Assembly (NCBI RefSeq): GCF_024506395.1
Contig: NZ_JANIBO010000004.1
Location: 1 to 64,000 of the forward strand
Source: Cetobacterium sp. NK01
Lineage (GTDB): Bacteria > Fusobacteriota > Fusobacteriia > Fusobacteriales > Fusobacteriaceae
Length of the DNA: 64,000 nucleotides
Reading direction: 5' to 3'
The translations under genes were made by a program, and so were the position numbers. The notes below the pieces were generated by a model, which did not search any database, was not told where the DNA came from, and saw only the letters and a program-made list of their open reading frames with translations. Below are positions 1-8,525 of the stretch, one piece after another (within the stretch, counting starts at the first letter, position 1; each line of letters opens with the position of its first letter).

Positions 1-2223
1 ATGGCAAATTATCATTTGAATATATCTTATGGTAGAGTTGGAAAAGGTGGACCACATATTGACTATATTTTAGGACAAAATAAATATGCTAATAAAGAAA
101 ATGAGATTAAATATACTAATCACAATTTGCCTAATTGGTGCAAATCTCCTAAAGAATTTTGGGTAGCTGGTGATGATAAAGAAAGAATCAATGGTACAGT
201 CTATAAAGAGATTAGAATATCTCTTCCTAATGAATTATCTCATGAGAAAAATATCGAACTTCTAAATGAGTTTATAGATACTATTTTAGAAGGAAAATAC
301 CACTATTCTGTATCTATTCATAGTAAAGAAAGTTCATACAAAAAAGATATCTTAAATACTCACGCTCATATAATGTTTTCACCAAGAGAACTTGATGGAA
401 TTGAACGAAATAAAGATATTTTTTTTAAAAGAGCTAATGCTAAATCTCCAGAGCTTGGGGGTTGTAAGAAAAATACAAGCTGGAATAATATAGAAAAATT
501 ATTAGAGATAAGAAAACTTTGGGAAGATATACAAAATAAATATTTAGAAAATGAAAAAAGTAATGAGAGAGTTTCATGTGAAACTTTAGAAAAACAAAGA
601 GCAATTGCTTTAGAAAAAGGAGATATTTTTTTAGCTAAATCTTTAGATAGAGACCCAGTTCAAATAGATGGTTATCTATTAAAAAAATCTAAAGATAAAT
701 TAAATGAAATGGATAAAGATAAAATAGAATATTTTAAAATAATTAGAGAGATAAAAGAGTTAAAAGATGAAATTCTAAAATTAGAAAGATTAGAAGCTGA
801 AAAATCTTTGAAAAGAGATGCAATTAAAGAGATTGATTTAGAGTTAAATAGTTTTAGTAATAGTAAATACCAAGATATTTTAGACACTCATGAGAAGTTA
901 GAAGGAATAAATGTGCAGATCTTAAAAGTTGAACATGAACTTTTAAGCAGTTTTAATATGGAGAAAAATAGATTAGATTCTTTAAATCTATTATTGAAAA
1001 ATTTAAACAATGATAAACTTAATTTAGAAAAGTATTTGGATCAATTTGAAGAAACAATACAAGAGAATGAATTTAAAGTTTATGCAGAAGAAAAATTAAA
1101 AAATAGTTTCAATACTATGTTTAATATATTTAATCAAAGTAACTATGAAATAAAAAAAGCTGAAAAGATCTTAAAAAATATTCCAAGACAGTTGGAAAAT
1201 TTAGAAACTACAAGTTTAAATATTCTAACTAAAGGTGAGTACTCTAAGTTAAAGAAACAATTAGATTCCAATGAATTAAACTTAATGATATATAAAGCTG
1301 GTTATAAGTATAGAGATGGTAGCGATAAGGAGTTAAATTTCTTTAAAAAAGAGATTGAGAGATTAAGCGAGTCAAATAAAGTTATTTTATCTCAAATTGA
1401 GAAAATAAAAAGCGATTATTCCACTCCTGAAATGAAAAATAAAAAGATTAGAATAGAAAAAAGTATAGAGTCAAAGTTGCTAAAAGAAAAAGAGTTGCAA
1501 AAATCTATCCTGTTAGACAGACAAATAATAGCTCTTACACTTCGTAAAAAGCTCGTTAATATGGATGTCGACGTTTTTGAGCACTATTTATATAAACTCG
1601 AGTCAGAACGCTTTAAATCGCATTTAAAAGCTTCGAAGTCATCTGAGATTTATAATTATTTTAAAAATATGAAATTTGAAGATATAGAACGACTAGCTTT
1701 AAACAGTTTAAGTAAGGGAAGATACTTTAAAGCTATGAAAGAATATGAAGTTTTAGATAAAAAAAGAATTGAGTTAGAAATAGAAAAAGATTCATATACA
1801 ACACTATCTAAAAAGTTATTGCATTTAGGATCTTTGTCTAAAGTAAATAGAGAACTTAAAAATGTTAATGGGTCTCTTTTAAGATTAGAAAAAGAGTTTA
1901 AAGAGATCCAAGTATCAATTGGTGATAAAAAACTTCATGAAGAAATATCTAGAATTAATAATTTAAAAGATGATATTGGTAATAGATATTATAAACAAAG
2001 TAATATGTTTGAAGAAAAATCTAAGCTTAATGAATTTTTTATTAAAGAAACAAATAAATTAAAAAGAGATTTAGATTCTGAAAAAGATATATCTGATAGA
2101 TTTACTAAAGCATCTGTAAAAACAAATTATATTAATTTAAGAGGAAAAATCTTAGGTAACTATTTAGTTGATTTCGAAATAGAAAAAAAGAAAAGAAAAA
2201 GTTTTGAATTAGATTTTTATTAA
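1..2223 (+). CDS. mobA: MobA/MobL-family relaxase
   Basis: This is a conjugative-mobilisation relaxase that would nick plasmid DNA at an origin of transfer. The N-terminal ~190 residues carry the HUH-type domain: a histidine triad is visible as H107 in VSIHSKE and H121/H123 in NTHAHIMFSPRE. Tyrosines near the N-terminus (YILGQ, about residue 22) are candidates for the nicking residue. From about residue 200 to the end (740 aa in total) the protein is lysine/glutamate-rich and strongly predicted coiled coil, as in long MobA/MobL proteins. The ATG lies on base 1, so upstream sequence, the oriT and a possible longer N-terminus cannot be seen. No second mobilisation gene follows. The neighbouring parA supports a plasmid origin. 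Confidence 0.85.
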   Translation: MANYHLNISYGRVGKGGPHIDYILGQNKYANKENEIKYTNHNLPNWCKSPKEFWVAGDDKERINGTVYKEIRISLPNELSHEKNIELLNEFIDTILEGKYHYSVSIHSKESSYKKDILNTHAHIMFSPRELDGIERNKDIFFKRANAKSPELGGCKKNTSWNNIEKLLEIRKLWEDIQNKYLENEKSNERVSCETLEKQRAIALEKGDIFLAKSLDRDPVQIDGYLLKKSKDKLNEMDKDKIEYFKIIREIKELKDEILKLERLEAEKSLKRDAIKEIDLELNSFSNSKYQDILDTHEKLEGINVQILKVEHELLSSFNMEKNRLDSLNLLLKNLNNDKLNLEKYLDQFEETIQENEFKVYAEEKLKNSFNTMFNIFNQSNYEIKKAEKILKNIPRQLENLETTSLNILTKGEYSKLKKQLDSNELNLMIYKAGYKYRDGSDKELNFFKKEIERLSESNKVILSQIEKIKSDYSTPEMKNKKIRIEKSIESKLLKEKELQKSILLDRQIIALTLRKKLVNMDVDVFEHYLYKLESERFKSHLKASKSSEIYNYFKNMKFEDIERLALNSLSKGRYFKAMKEYEVLDKKRIELEIEKDSYTTLSKKLLHLGSLSKVNRELKNVNGSLLRLEKEFKEIQVSIGDKKLHEEISRINNLKDDIGNRYYKQSNMFEEKSKLNEFFIKETNKLKRDLDSEKDISDRFTKASVKTNYINLRGKILGNYLVDFEIEKKKRKSFELDFY

Positions 2224-2252
2224 AAAAAGAGACTATCCTAAAGATAAATCTC

Positions 2253-2394
2253 TTCTACTCGCAAGATAGATTATAACATTAAAAATATTTAAAATCAATG
2301 ACTCTATTTTTTAGGCTTGACATAATATAAAAAAAGAAGTATGATTTACTAAATGGAATATAAAAATTTAATGATAAGTTTTTTCTACTCGCAA
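2253..2394. repeat. Pair of 12-bp direct repeats flanking the parA promoter
   Basis: The 12-mer TTCTACTCGCAA occurs at 2253-2264 and again at 2383-2394, in the same orientation and 130 bp apart. It brackets the promoter at 2317-2345: the first copy is about 50 bp upstream of the -35 box and the second about 40 bp downstream of the -10 box. GC-containing repeats stand out in this AT-rich gap. Iterons, ParA/ParB operators or half of a partition site are possible. Nothing in the sequence decides between these. Confidence 0.5.
2317..2345 (+). promoter_or_regulatory. Near-consensus sigma70 promoter of the par operon
   Basis: TTGACA (2317-2322), a 17-bp spacer and TATGAT (2340-2345). It lies about 90 bp upstream of the small ORF that precedes parA and is the only strong promoter in the gap after mobA. 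Confidence 0.7.
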
Positions 2395-2437
2395 TAGAAA
2401 TTCATTGGATTTTTCTAAAAATTTAGGAGGATAATTA

Positions 2438-2569
2438 ATGAAAATAAATTATAGTGAAAATTTAATAACAGTTACATTAAATTTAAATGGAGCAAAAATA
2501 TCTTTAGAGGGAAAAGATTCAAAAGAAATAGAAAGAGCTTTAAAAAATCTTAAATTGTTATTGAATTAA
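2438..2569 (+). CDS. 43-aa hypothetical protein upstream of parA
   Basis: This short ORF starts at ATG 2438 behind a perfect AGGAGG (2425-2430) and ends 10 bp before parA, so the two are probably co-transcribed and translationally linked. The product has alternating polar/hydrophobic strands (ITVTLNLNGAKISLEG) followed by a basic amphipathic helix (SKEIERALKNLKLLL). That beta-then-helix layout recalls small DNA-binding plasmid proteins, but I do not recognise the family. Support comes from the start signal, codon use and position. Confidence 0.6.
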   Translation: MKINYSENLITVTLNLNGAKISLEGKDSKEIERALKNLKLLLN

Positions 2570-2579
2570 GGAGTTATTG

Positions 2580-3671
2580 ATGATAAAAAAATTATCGTTT
2601 TCATATAAAAAAGATGGAAGGTTAAATGGTTGCAGATTAAATTTATCTAAAGATATTCTTAACTTTTTGTCAATAACAGAAGAAAACAATAGTATTATTT
2701 TTGAATATAAAAATAATGAAATTATTTTAAAATATGGAAAAACTTTAATAGAGCAAGAGCAAAAAACAGAAGATGGAAAAATATTATTTTTAATAAAAAA
2801 TTATAAAGTTAAGTTTGATAAAGTTGGAAAATATAAATCTCCAAAATTAGTTATACCTTTACCCATTATAAATAGTTTAGGTCTAACTGAAGATAAAAAA
2901 GAAGTTGTAATTAATACTTTAGAGGATATCGTAAGCATAAAGCCAAATGTGGAGGGAAAAGTGGATAAACAAGGAAAAGTATATACAATAAAAGTTAACA
3001 AAGGTGGGGTTGGAAAAACTTTTTTAACAGTTCAATTATCAGTAGGATTATCATTAATAGGTAAGAGAGTTTTAATTTTAACATCTGATTCTCAAAATAA
3101 CGTATTAGATTATACAGCGCCTCAAGAAAGTAAACCAATATTTAATACAGGATTAAAAGCTTTTGTAAAAGGTGAGGATGGTGATATTATAAGAATAAGA
3201 GAAAATGTTGATTTCATTCCTCTTGAAGATTCTAAATTTTCTACGACATTTTTAAGTAATTTACCAAAATTTATAAAAAAAATGAAAGCTGAATATGATT
3301 ATATTTTAATTGATAGTATCCCAACAATGAAATTAGATACAATATTTGTAGAATGTTCAGATAAAGTTATCATACCGTGTTTTTGTGATAGAGTTACAGT
3401 TGAAGGAGTTATAAATGTAGTTGAAGAAGCAGGAATTAATAAAGTTTTTTCAATAGTAGTAAATAAATATAGAAATACAACAAATCAAAATAAATATTTA
3501 GACGATCTAAAAAATGTTTTAGGTCAGACAAATATTTTACTTCCTGAGCCAATAAAAGAATTATCTCAAATAGAAACACTTTTAGAAAAAGGAAAAAGTA
3601 TTTGGGAAACGAATTCGAAAGGATTACAAGAAGTTCAAGATAGTTTAATTGAAGTTATAAAAGGTATGTAA
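2580..3671 (+). CDS. parA: ParA-type partition ATPase with N-terminal extension
   Basis: This is a deviant Walker-type ATPase that probably segregates the replicon. The Walker A signature KGGVGKT lies at about residues 141-147, followed by a region with LILTSDSQNN and the DYILIDSIPT Walker B-type strand. The first ~130 residues form an extra domain that looks AbrB-like (beta-rich, with KSPKLVIPLPIINSLGL). Such a domain could bind DNA and repress the operon. A longer reading begins at TTG 2577, but the AAGGAG at 2568-2573 places ATG 2580 at good spacing. The short ORF upstream and the DUF3102-like gene downstream make a three-gene partition operon. Confidence 0.85.
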   Translation: MIKKLSFSYKKDGRLNGCRLNLSKDILNFLSITEENNSIIFEYKNNEIILKYGKTLIEQEQKTEDGKILFLIKNYKVKFDKVGKYKSPKLVIPLPIINSLGLTEDKKEVVINTLEDIVSIKPNVEGKVDKQGKVYTIKVNKGGVGKTFLTVQLSVGLSLIGKRVLILTSDSQNNVLDYTAPQESKPIFNTGLKAFVKGEDGDIIRIRENVDFIPLEDSKFSTTFLSNLPKFIKKMKAEYDYILIDSIPTMKLDTIFVECSDKVIIPCFCDRVTVEGVINVVEEAGINKVFSIVVNKYRNTTNQNKYLDDLKNVLGQTNILLPEPIKELSQIETLLEKGKSIWETNSKGLQEVQDSLIEVIKGM

Positions 3672-3685
3672 CACATGTGTTACAT
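3666..3685. promoter_or_regulatory. Perfect 20-bp palindrome, candidate parS/centromere
   Basis: ATGTAACACA is followed directly by its exact reverse complement. The palindrome overlaps the last two codons and stop of parA and lies about 30 bp before the next gene. It is not followed by a T-run, so it is unlikely to be a terminator. Position between parA and its partner gene, and a GC-containing core, fit a ParB-type binding site, but this is inference. Confidence 0.5.
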
Positions 3686-3713
3686 CAGAATATTTTAAAG
3701 CGAGGGGTATTCA

Positions 3714-4346
3714 ATGGGAGCAATTGATAGATTGAGAAGAGCTACTGAAGGAGCTAATAAAGAAATTAGTGAAAAAGAAAATAAAATTAAAACTTTAGAA
3801 ATAATAAAGAATATAGCTAAAATAGACTTTTCTAAAAGTGAAGAAGAAAATGAATTCTTAGAAGTAAAAACAAAAGAAATTTTAAACTTACAAGCAAATG
3901 CTTCAATTCAACTTGGAAGAATATTCAAAGAAGTTTCGGAAAAAATTCAAGAGGATATGACGTATTGTCAATGGTTAGATTTAATAGGTTTTAATAGAAT
4001 GACAGCTCTTAGACATAAGAGAAGATTTGAATTATTTGAAAATACAAACAATGATATAGCTAAAGAAATAGTAGGATCGTTAACTTTTAGAGAAATTGAA
4101 CAAATATATAAAAATTTGCAAGAAAATTTAATATATTTAAATACGTCAAATAGTATAATAGAATTTAAAAGTATTTTAAAAGAAAAAAATTTGATAGAAA
4201 AAAAAGAAGTAAAAAAAGAAATTGAAACAAATATTAATTTTGAAATCTTTAACGATATTAAAGAAAAAATATTAAATGTTGATAAAAAGAAAAAAGAAGA
4301 GATAGAGAAATTATTATTAAAAATAGAAAAACTATTAAAGAGTTAA
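3714..4346 (+). CDS. Putative partition partner, DUF3102-like
   Basis: A 210-aa charged protein starting at ATG 3714 behind GAGGGG. Residues ~50-115 (LQANASIQLGRIFKEVSEK, then MTYCQWLDLIGFNRMTALR) resemble the DUF3102 pattern of a helical domain followed by a winged or helix-turn-helix-like segment, a family often found beside plasmid parA genes. N- and C-terminal parts are lysine/glutamate-rich and coiled-coil-like. It lies 42 bp downstream of parA, across the 20-bp palindrome. I infer it is the ParB-like DNA-binding partner; it lacks a recognisable classical ParB/Srx nuclease box. Confidence 0.5.
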   Translation: MGAIDRLRRATEGANKEISEKENKIKTLEIIKNIAKIDFSKSEEENEFLEVKTKEILNLQANASIQLGRIFKEVSEKIQEDMTYCQWLDLIGFNRMTALRHKRRFELFENTNNDIAKEIVGSLTFREIEQIYKNLQENLIYLNTSNSIIEFKSILKEKNLIEKKEVKKEIETNINFEIFNDIKEKILNVDKKKKEEIEKLLLKIEKLLKS

Positions 4347-4378
4347 AAATAGAAGAAGAAATTTAAGGAGTGTTTTTA

Positions 4379-5263
4379 TTGAAAAAACAAGTGAAAAAAG
4401 GGGAGTTACACACTAATAATCCTCACAAAGGAAAGTATGATTTTGGGATTTTGGGGGATAATCTTCCTGAGTTAAAATTATTCATTATAAAAAATCCTGC
4501 TGGAGAAGATACCATTGATTTTAGTAATAATCAATCTGTAGTTACTTTAAATAAAGCTTTAATAAAAACGTATTATAATGTTGATAATTGGGATATTCCA
4601 GAAGGTTTTTTATGCCCACCTATTCCAGGAAGAGCAGATTATATTCATTATATAGCGGATTTAATTTTAAAAAAGAAGAATGTAAATGTTTTAGATATAG
4701 GAACAGGAGCTAATTGTATATATCCTATTATTGGAAGTCAAACTTATGATTGGAACTATACTGCTTCAGATATAGATCCTAAGTCTATTGATAATGCTCA
4801 AAAAATAATTAATTCAAATAAAAATCTAAAAAATAAAATAAAACTTAAACTTCAAAATGATAAAAATCATATATTTATTGGAATTATTGAAAAAAAAGAT
4901 AGATTTGATTTAACTATGTGTAATCCTCCATTTCACTCATCTTTAGAAGAGGCTTTAAATGCAAATAAAAGAAAAGTTGATAATCTTAATAAAAAAAATA
5001 AAACAATAAAAAAAGGTTTAAATTTTGGAGGGCAAAAAGCTGAATTATGGTGTTCGGGTGGTGAAAAACTTTTTCTAAAAAAAATGGCAAAAGAGAGTGC
5101 TATTTTTTCCAAACAAGTAAATTATTTTACATCATTGGTTTCTAACAAAGAAAATTTGAAACCAACAATAAAAATTCTCGAAAAATTGGGTGCAAAATAT
5201 AAAATTTTAGAAATGAGTCAGGGACAGAAAATAAGCAGAATATTAGCTTGGACCTTCAACTAG
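4379..5263 (+). CDS. rlmF: 23S rRNA (adenine(1618)-N6)-methyltransferase
   Basis: This is an SAM-dependent methyltransferase that modifies A1618 of 23S rRNA. The SAM-binding motif I is LDIGTGANCIYPI, followed by the acidic TASDIDPKS, and the adenine-N6 catalytic motif is NPPF in DLTMCNPPFHSS. The N-terminus (GELHTNNPHKGKYDF) and the FGGQKAELWCSGGE segment are family hallmarks. The open frame reaches GTG 4370, but AAGGAG at 4365-4370 overlaps that codon. TTG 4379 sits at correct spacing and matches the expected short N-terminus. It is a housekeeping RNA-modification gene placed 30 bp after plasmid partition genes, which is unusual. Confidence 0.92.
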   Translation: MKKQVKKGELHTNNPHKGKYDFGILGDNLPELKLFIIKNPAGEDTIDFSNNQSVVTLNKALIKTYYNVDNWDIPEGFLCPPIPGRADYIHYIADLILKKKNVNVLDIGTGANCIYPIIGSQTYDWNYTASDIDPKSIDNAQKIINSNKNLKNKIKLKLQNDKNHIFIGIIEKKDRFDLTMCNPPFHSSLEEALNANKRKVDNLNKKNKTIKKGLNFGGQKAELWCSGGEKLFLKKMAKESAIFSKQVNYFTSLVSNKENLKPTIKILEKLGAKYKILEMSQGQKISRILAWTFN

Positions 5264-5268
5264 ATAGT

Positions 5269-5311
5269 AAAAATGTTGTGATAAGATAAATATCAAATCA
5301 CAACATTTTTT
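5269..5311. terminator. Bidirectional terminator between rlmF and lysA1
   Basis: A ~13-bp stem (AAATGTTGTGAT pairing with ATCACAACATTT) has an A-run on one side and a T-run on the other, so it can stop transcripts from both converging genes. Confidence 0.8.
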
Positions 5312-5315
5312 ATTA

Positions 5316-6623
5316 TTATATATCTTCTAATAATAAGTCATTTTTTATTAAGTCTTCATAAGTTTCTCGTTTTGAAATTAGATAACTTTTTCCATTTTTA
5401 ACAAATACAACAGGTGGTTTTAAGGCTTTATTATAATTACTACTCATTGAATGGCCATATGCTCCAGTACAACTTACAATTATTAAATCTCCTTCATCAC
5501 ATTTACTTAGCTTGGTATCTTTTATAATAATATCTCCTGATTCACAACATTTTCCTGCTAAAGTCACACATTCTTTTTTTTCATTATTTAATTTATTAGC
5601 AACAATACTTTCATATTTTGCATTATAAAGAGCAGGTCTTATATTATCTGTCATTCCTCCATCTATAAATATATACTTTTCTCCACCAAAAGTTTTTTTC
5701 AATCCTCCAACTGAATAAAGGGTGCTACCTGCTTGAGCAACAATAGAACGACCTGGTTCAATTGACACATTTTCAATTTTGAAATTCTCGGTTTCTAGAG
5801 TTTCTTCTAAAGAAGTTATAATTTTTTTCATTAATTTTTTTAGATCTACATCTGTATCATCATCTGTATATCTAACTCCAAATCCTCCACCAATATTTAT
5901 TTCCGGTATATTTATATTTAAATTCTGAGAAATCTCTTTTGTAAATTTAACCATAGTTTTAATTCCTTCACAAAAAGCTAGTTCATCAAAAATTTGTGAT
6001 CCAATATGACAATGAAATCCTAAAAAATTTAACTCTTCTTTTTCAATTATTTCTTTTACAATTTTAATGATATCTTTGTCAAAAATAGATTCTCCAAATT
6101 TAGAGGTATGCTTTGCTGTTTTTATATATTCATGAGTATGTGCATCTATACCTATATTTAAACGAAGCATAACATTAATTTTTTTATCAAATATTTTACA
6201 TATTTTTGCAACTTTTTCAGCTTCAAATCTATTATCTAAAATTATACTGCCAATGTTATTTTTGACACATAATTCTATTTCTTCCAAAGATTTATTATTT
6301 CCGTGCATATGAATTTTTTTAGCATCAATTTTTGTAGATAAAATAGTATGAAGTTCTCCTGCTGAAACAGCATCAATATCTAATCCGAATTTATCAATAA
6401 TTTGAACCATGCCTTTTGATAAATATGCCTTTGAAGCATACACAATTGTAGTCTTAAATTTTTCGCTAATAAAACCCTCTTTTATTGCTTTAATTTTCTT
6501 TTCCATTAAATCTAAATCATATATGTATAACGGTGTACCAAATTCTTTTTTTAGTTGTGTAACTAAAATTCCGCCAATTTCTAAAACGCCATCCTTATTT
6601 TTCATACTTCCCAAATATTTCAT
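5316..6623 (-). CDS. lysA: Diaminopimelate decarboxylase, copy 1
   Basis: This PLP enzyme decarboxylates meso-diaminopimelate to lysine (fold-type III, alanine-racemase-like barrel). The PLP lysine is K65 in YASKAYLSK. Other family features are GFHCHIGSQI, the phosphate-binding INIGGGFG, EPGRSIVA and the partner-subunit active-site motif GKCCESGD. The frame extends 4 codons upstream to a TTG, but that stretch is the Shine-Dalgarno GGAGG itself. The ATG at 6623 aligns with the start of the second copy at 38232. It is the second gene of an operon behind the AGCS symporter (20-bp gap) under a lysine riboswitch, which supports the lysine assignment. Confidence 0.9.
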   Translation of the reverse strand: MKYLGSMKNKDGVLEIGGILVTQLKKEFGTPLYIYDLDLMEKKIKAIKEGFISEKFKTTIVYASKAYLSKGMVQIIDKFGLDIDAVSAGELHTILSTKIDAKKIHMHGNNKSLEEIELCVKNNIGSIILDNRFEAEKVAKICKIFDKKINVMLRLNIGIDAHTHEYIKTAKHTSKFGESIFDKDIIKIVKEIIEKEELNFLGFHCHIGSQIFDELAFCEGIKTMVKFTKEISQNLNINIPEINIGGGFGVRYTDDDTDVDLKKLMKKIITSLEETLETENFKIENVSIEPGRSIVAQAGSTLYSVGGLKKTFGGEKYIFIDGGMTDNIRPALYNAKYESIVANKLNNEKKECVTLAGKCCESGDIIIKDTKLSKCDEGDLIIVSCTGAYGHSMSSNYNKALKPPVVFVKNGKSYLISKRETYEDLIKNDLLLEDI

Positions 6624-6643
6624 AATAGCCTCCAAACTTATTT

Positions 6644-8155
6644 TTAATTTAGTTCTTCTATTTCTTTTTTATAATTAGTAATTGTTGCTGAAATTTCTTC
6701 ATAATTGTCTAAAGAATTTTTAGTATATTTAAATCCAATTATAATTAAAGGAACATTTATATAAACCATCATAATATTTGTTAAATCACTTATTATCCAA
6801 ATATTATCTAATTCAGCTCCTGACCATACACAAGCTACTCCAAATGGAATGAAAATTAGAGATGAAATTAGTTTCATACTATTTAAGAATATTTTTTTTC
6901 TTGATATCTCAGTTGCAGATACTTCTATAAAAGCAATCATTCCTAGAATCGTTGAAAAAGCAAACATACCATAACACATAGCAACAAGAAGTTGAATAGG
7001 TTTTTCTAATATTGAAGGAGAAAGTGTTTTTAATGACATTATAAAATATCCTAATTTATCTCCTCTTAATGATAGAAAATCAAATCCATCTAAATTCCAT
7101 AAATTTGCAATTATGACTAAGAAGCCTGAAATTGTACAGATGACAAAAGTATCTATAAAAACACCGAAGGATTGAATAAATCCTTGCTCCACAGGATGTT
7201 TTGCATCAGCTGCAGCTGCAGCCATAGTAACAGTTCCTTGACCAGCCTCGTTAGACATAAGTCCTCTTTTTATACCTTGTTGTAAAGCTATTCCCATAGC
7301 ACCTCCAAAAATAGCGTCAGGAGAAAAAGCTTGGCTAAAAACTGAAGTAAAAAAATAAGGAACTTTATCTAAGTTTGTTGCAATTAAAAATAAAGCTATA
7401 ATAAAATATGTTACTGCCATTATAGGAACTATATAATCTGTAACAGCAGCCACTCTTTTTATACCGCCAAATATAATGATCGTTGTAAATAAAATTATAC
7501 AAAGCCCTATAACTAAATAAATCATATCAGTTCTAGCATAAGAATTTCCAGTAATTTGACTAGCAACAGATCCAAAAGCTGTAAACATATGGAAAACCTG
7601 TGAAGGTAAAGTAAATAATGCATAAAGAATATATGCAAAAGCTATTAAAAATCCAACTAATTTACTATTTTTAATAAGACGTCTTCCATAATAAGCAATT
7701 CCTCCAACATAATCATCTCCATTTTTTTCTTTAAAAATTTGAGAAAGTGTTGCTTCGACAAAACATGTTGCCATTCCAAAAAATGCACTAACCCACATCC
7801 AAAATAAAGCACCAGGTCCTCCTGCTAAAACAGCACCTGTAACTCCCATAATATTACCTGGGCCAATTCTTGTAGCGCTACTTAATAAAAAAGAAGCCAT
7901 TGGAGAAATCCCAACTTTTGTTTCGTTTTTATTTTTTAAAATTTCAATACTTTTTTTAAAGTATCGTACTTGAACAAAATTAAGTTTTAGTGTAAAGTAT
8001 AGTCCGCATCCAATTAATAATAAAATAGCTAATGAAAATTCACCAATTATTGGAATAGATTTATAAAGTTCAAAATTTCTAGGAAATTCCCACAAGAGAT
8101 CTGTTATAGGATTTAAAAAGCTAAAAATATTGTTAACCGTATTTAAGTATGTCAT
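6644..8155 (-). CDS. Alanine/glycine:cation symporter family (AGCS) transporter
   Basis: This is a sodium-coupled amino acid importer of the AGCS (AlsT/DagA) family, a polytopic inner-membrane protein with about 10 helices. Family motifs visible are SSATRIGPGNIMGVTGAV near the N-terminus, LFWMWVSAFFGMATCFVEATL, and the conserved GLMSNEAGQGTVTMAAAAAD. The frame runs 28 codons upstream, but those overlap the leader terminator. ATG 8155 has GGAGG eight bases before it. It is followed by lysA1 and preceded by a lysine riboswitch, so its substrate may be lysine, diaminopimelate or another lysine-related compound rather than alanine. That substrate is an inference. Confidence 0.85.
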   Translation of the reverse strand: MTYLNTVNNIFSFLNPITDLLWEFPRNFELYKSIPIIGEFSLAILLLIGCGLYFTLKLNFVQVRYFKKSIEILKNKNETKVGISPMASFLLSSATRIGPGNIMGVTGAVLAGGPGALFWMWVSAFFGMATCFVEATLSQIFKEKNGDDYVGGIAYYGRRLIKNSKLVGFLIAFAYILYALFTLPSQVFHMFTAFGSVASQITGNSYARTDMIYLVIGLCIILFTTIIIFGGIKRVAAVTDYIVPIMAVTYFIIALFLIATNLDKVPYFFTSVFSQAFSPDAIFGGAMGIALQQGIKRGLMSNEAGQGTVTMAAAAADAKHPVEQGFIQSFGVFIDTFVICTISGFLVIIANLWNLDGFDFLSLRGDKLGYFIMSLKTLSPSILEKPIQLLVAMCYGMFAFSTILGMIAFIEVSATEISRKKIFLNSMKLISSLIFIPFGVACVWSGAELDNIWIISDLTNIMMVYINVPLIIIGFKYTKNSLDNYEEISATITNYKKEIEELN

Positions 8156-8193
8156 TTCTAATTCCTCCGTTTGTATTATTTTAAATTTTTTAA

Positions 8194-8227
8194 CAAAAAA
8201 AACTACCATAAATTTTATGGTAGTTTT
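8194..8227 (-). terminator. Riboswitch-controlled attenuator terminator
   Basis: Read on the minus strand, AAAACTACCATAAA pairs with TTTATGGTAGTTTT and runs into seven or more Ts, 40 bp before the symporter start. It lies between the lysine aptamer and the gene, so it is the expression platform: ligand-bound aptamer should favour it. Confidence 0.85.
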
Positions 8228-8271
8228 GTAAAAATTCATTATAAGTATACGTATAAAAATTATTTACAATT

Positions 8272-8443
8272 TTAGGATAGCACAACATTAGAAATACTAA
8301 TGACAGTCATATAGATATTTTCTATATGCCCAATAAAAATTTTTGACCTAAATTTTTATTTCGGCAAACTTCCCTTTCAGTTAATTTCAAAGCCTTGTCT
8401 AACTCCATTAACTTACTATTGTTATTTGCAACCTCTACCTTTA
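8272..8443 (-). ncRNA. Lysine riboswitch (L box)
   Basis: The minus-strand leader carries the lysine aptamer signature in order: AGGTAGAGGTTGC, then ATAGTAA, then CTGAAAGGGAAG with GTTTGCCGAA, then TTGGGCATATAG with a closing hairpin and ACTGTCA, and finally GCTATCCT, which closes P1 with AGGTAG. The ~170-nt length is normal. A terminator follows. It controls the AGCS symporter and lysA1. Confidence 0.9.
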
Positions 8444-8460
8444 TTTTTTTTGTTAAAAAT

Positions 8461-8489
8461 ATGCTAACACAAAAAAAAATTAAAAGCAA
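8461..8489 (-). promoter_or_regulatory. Promoter of the riboswitch-symporter-lysA1 transcript
   Basis: On the minus strand, TTGCTT, a 17-bp spacer and TAGCAT lie about 10 bp ahead of the predicted 5' end of the lysine aptamer. Confidence 0.5.
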
Positions 8490-8525
8490 GTCTTTTATTT
8501 TTTTATTTAAAAAAAGGAATTTTAA

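Noticed and set aside
672-887. Minus-strand Ser/Leu-rich frame inside mobA
   Set aside because: A shadow of the Lys/Glu-rich coiled-coil region; the same applies to hydrophobic or Ser-rich frames opposite other genes (for example 28775-29020, 33257-33754, 60663-60980).
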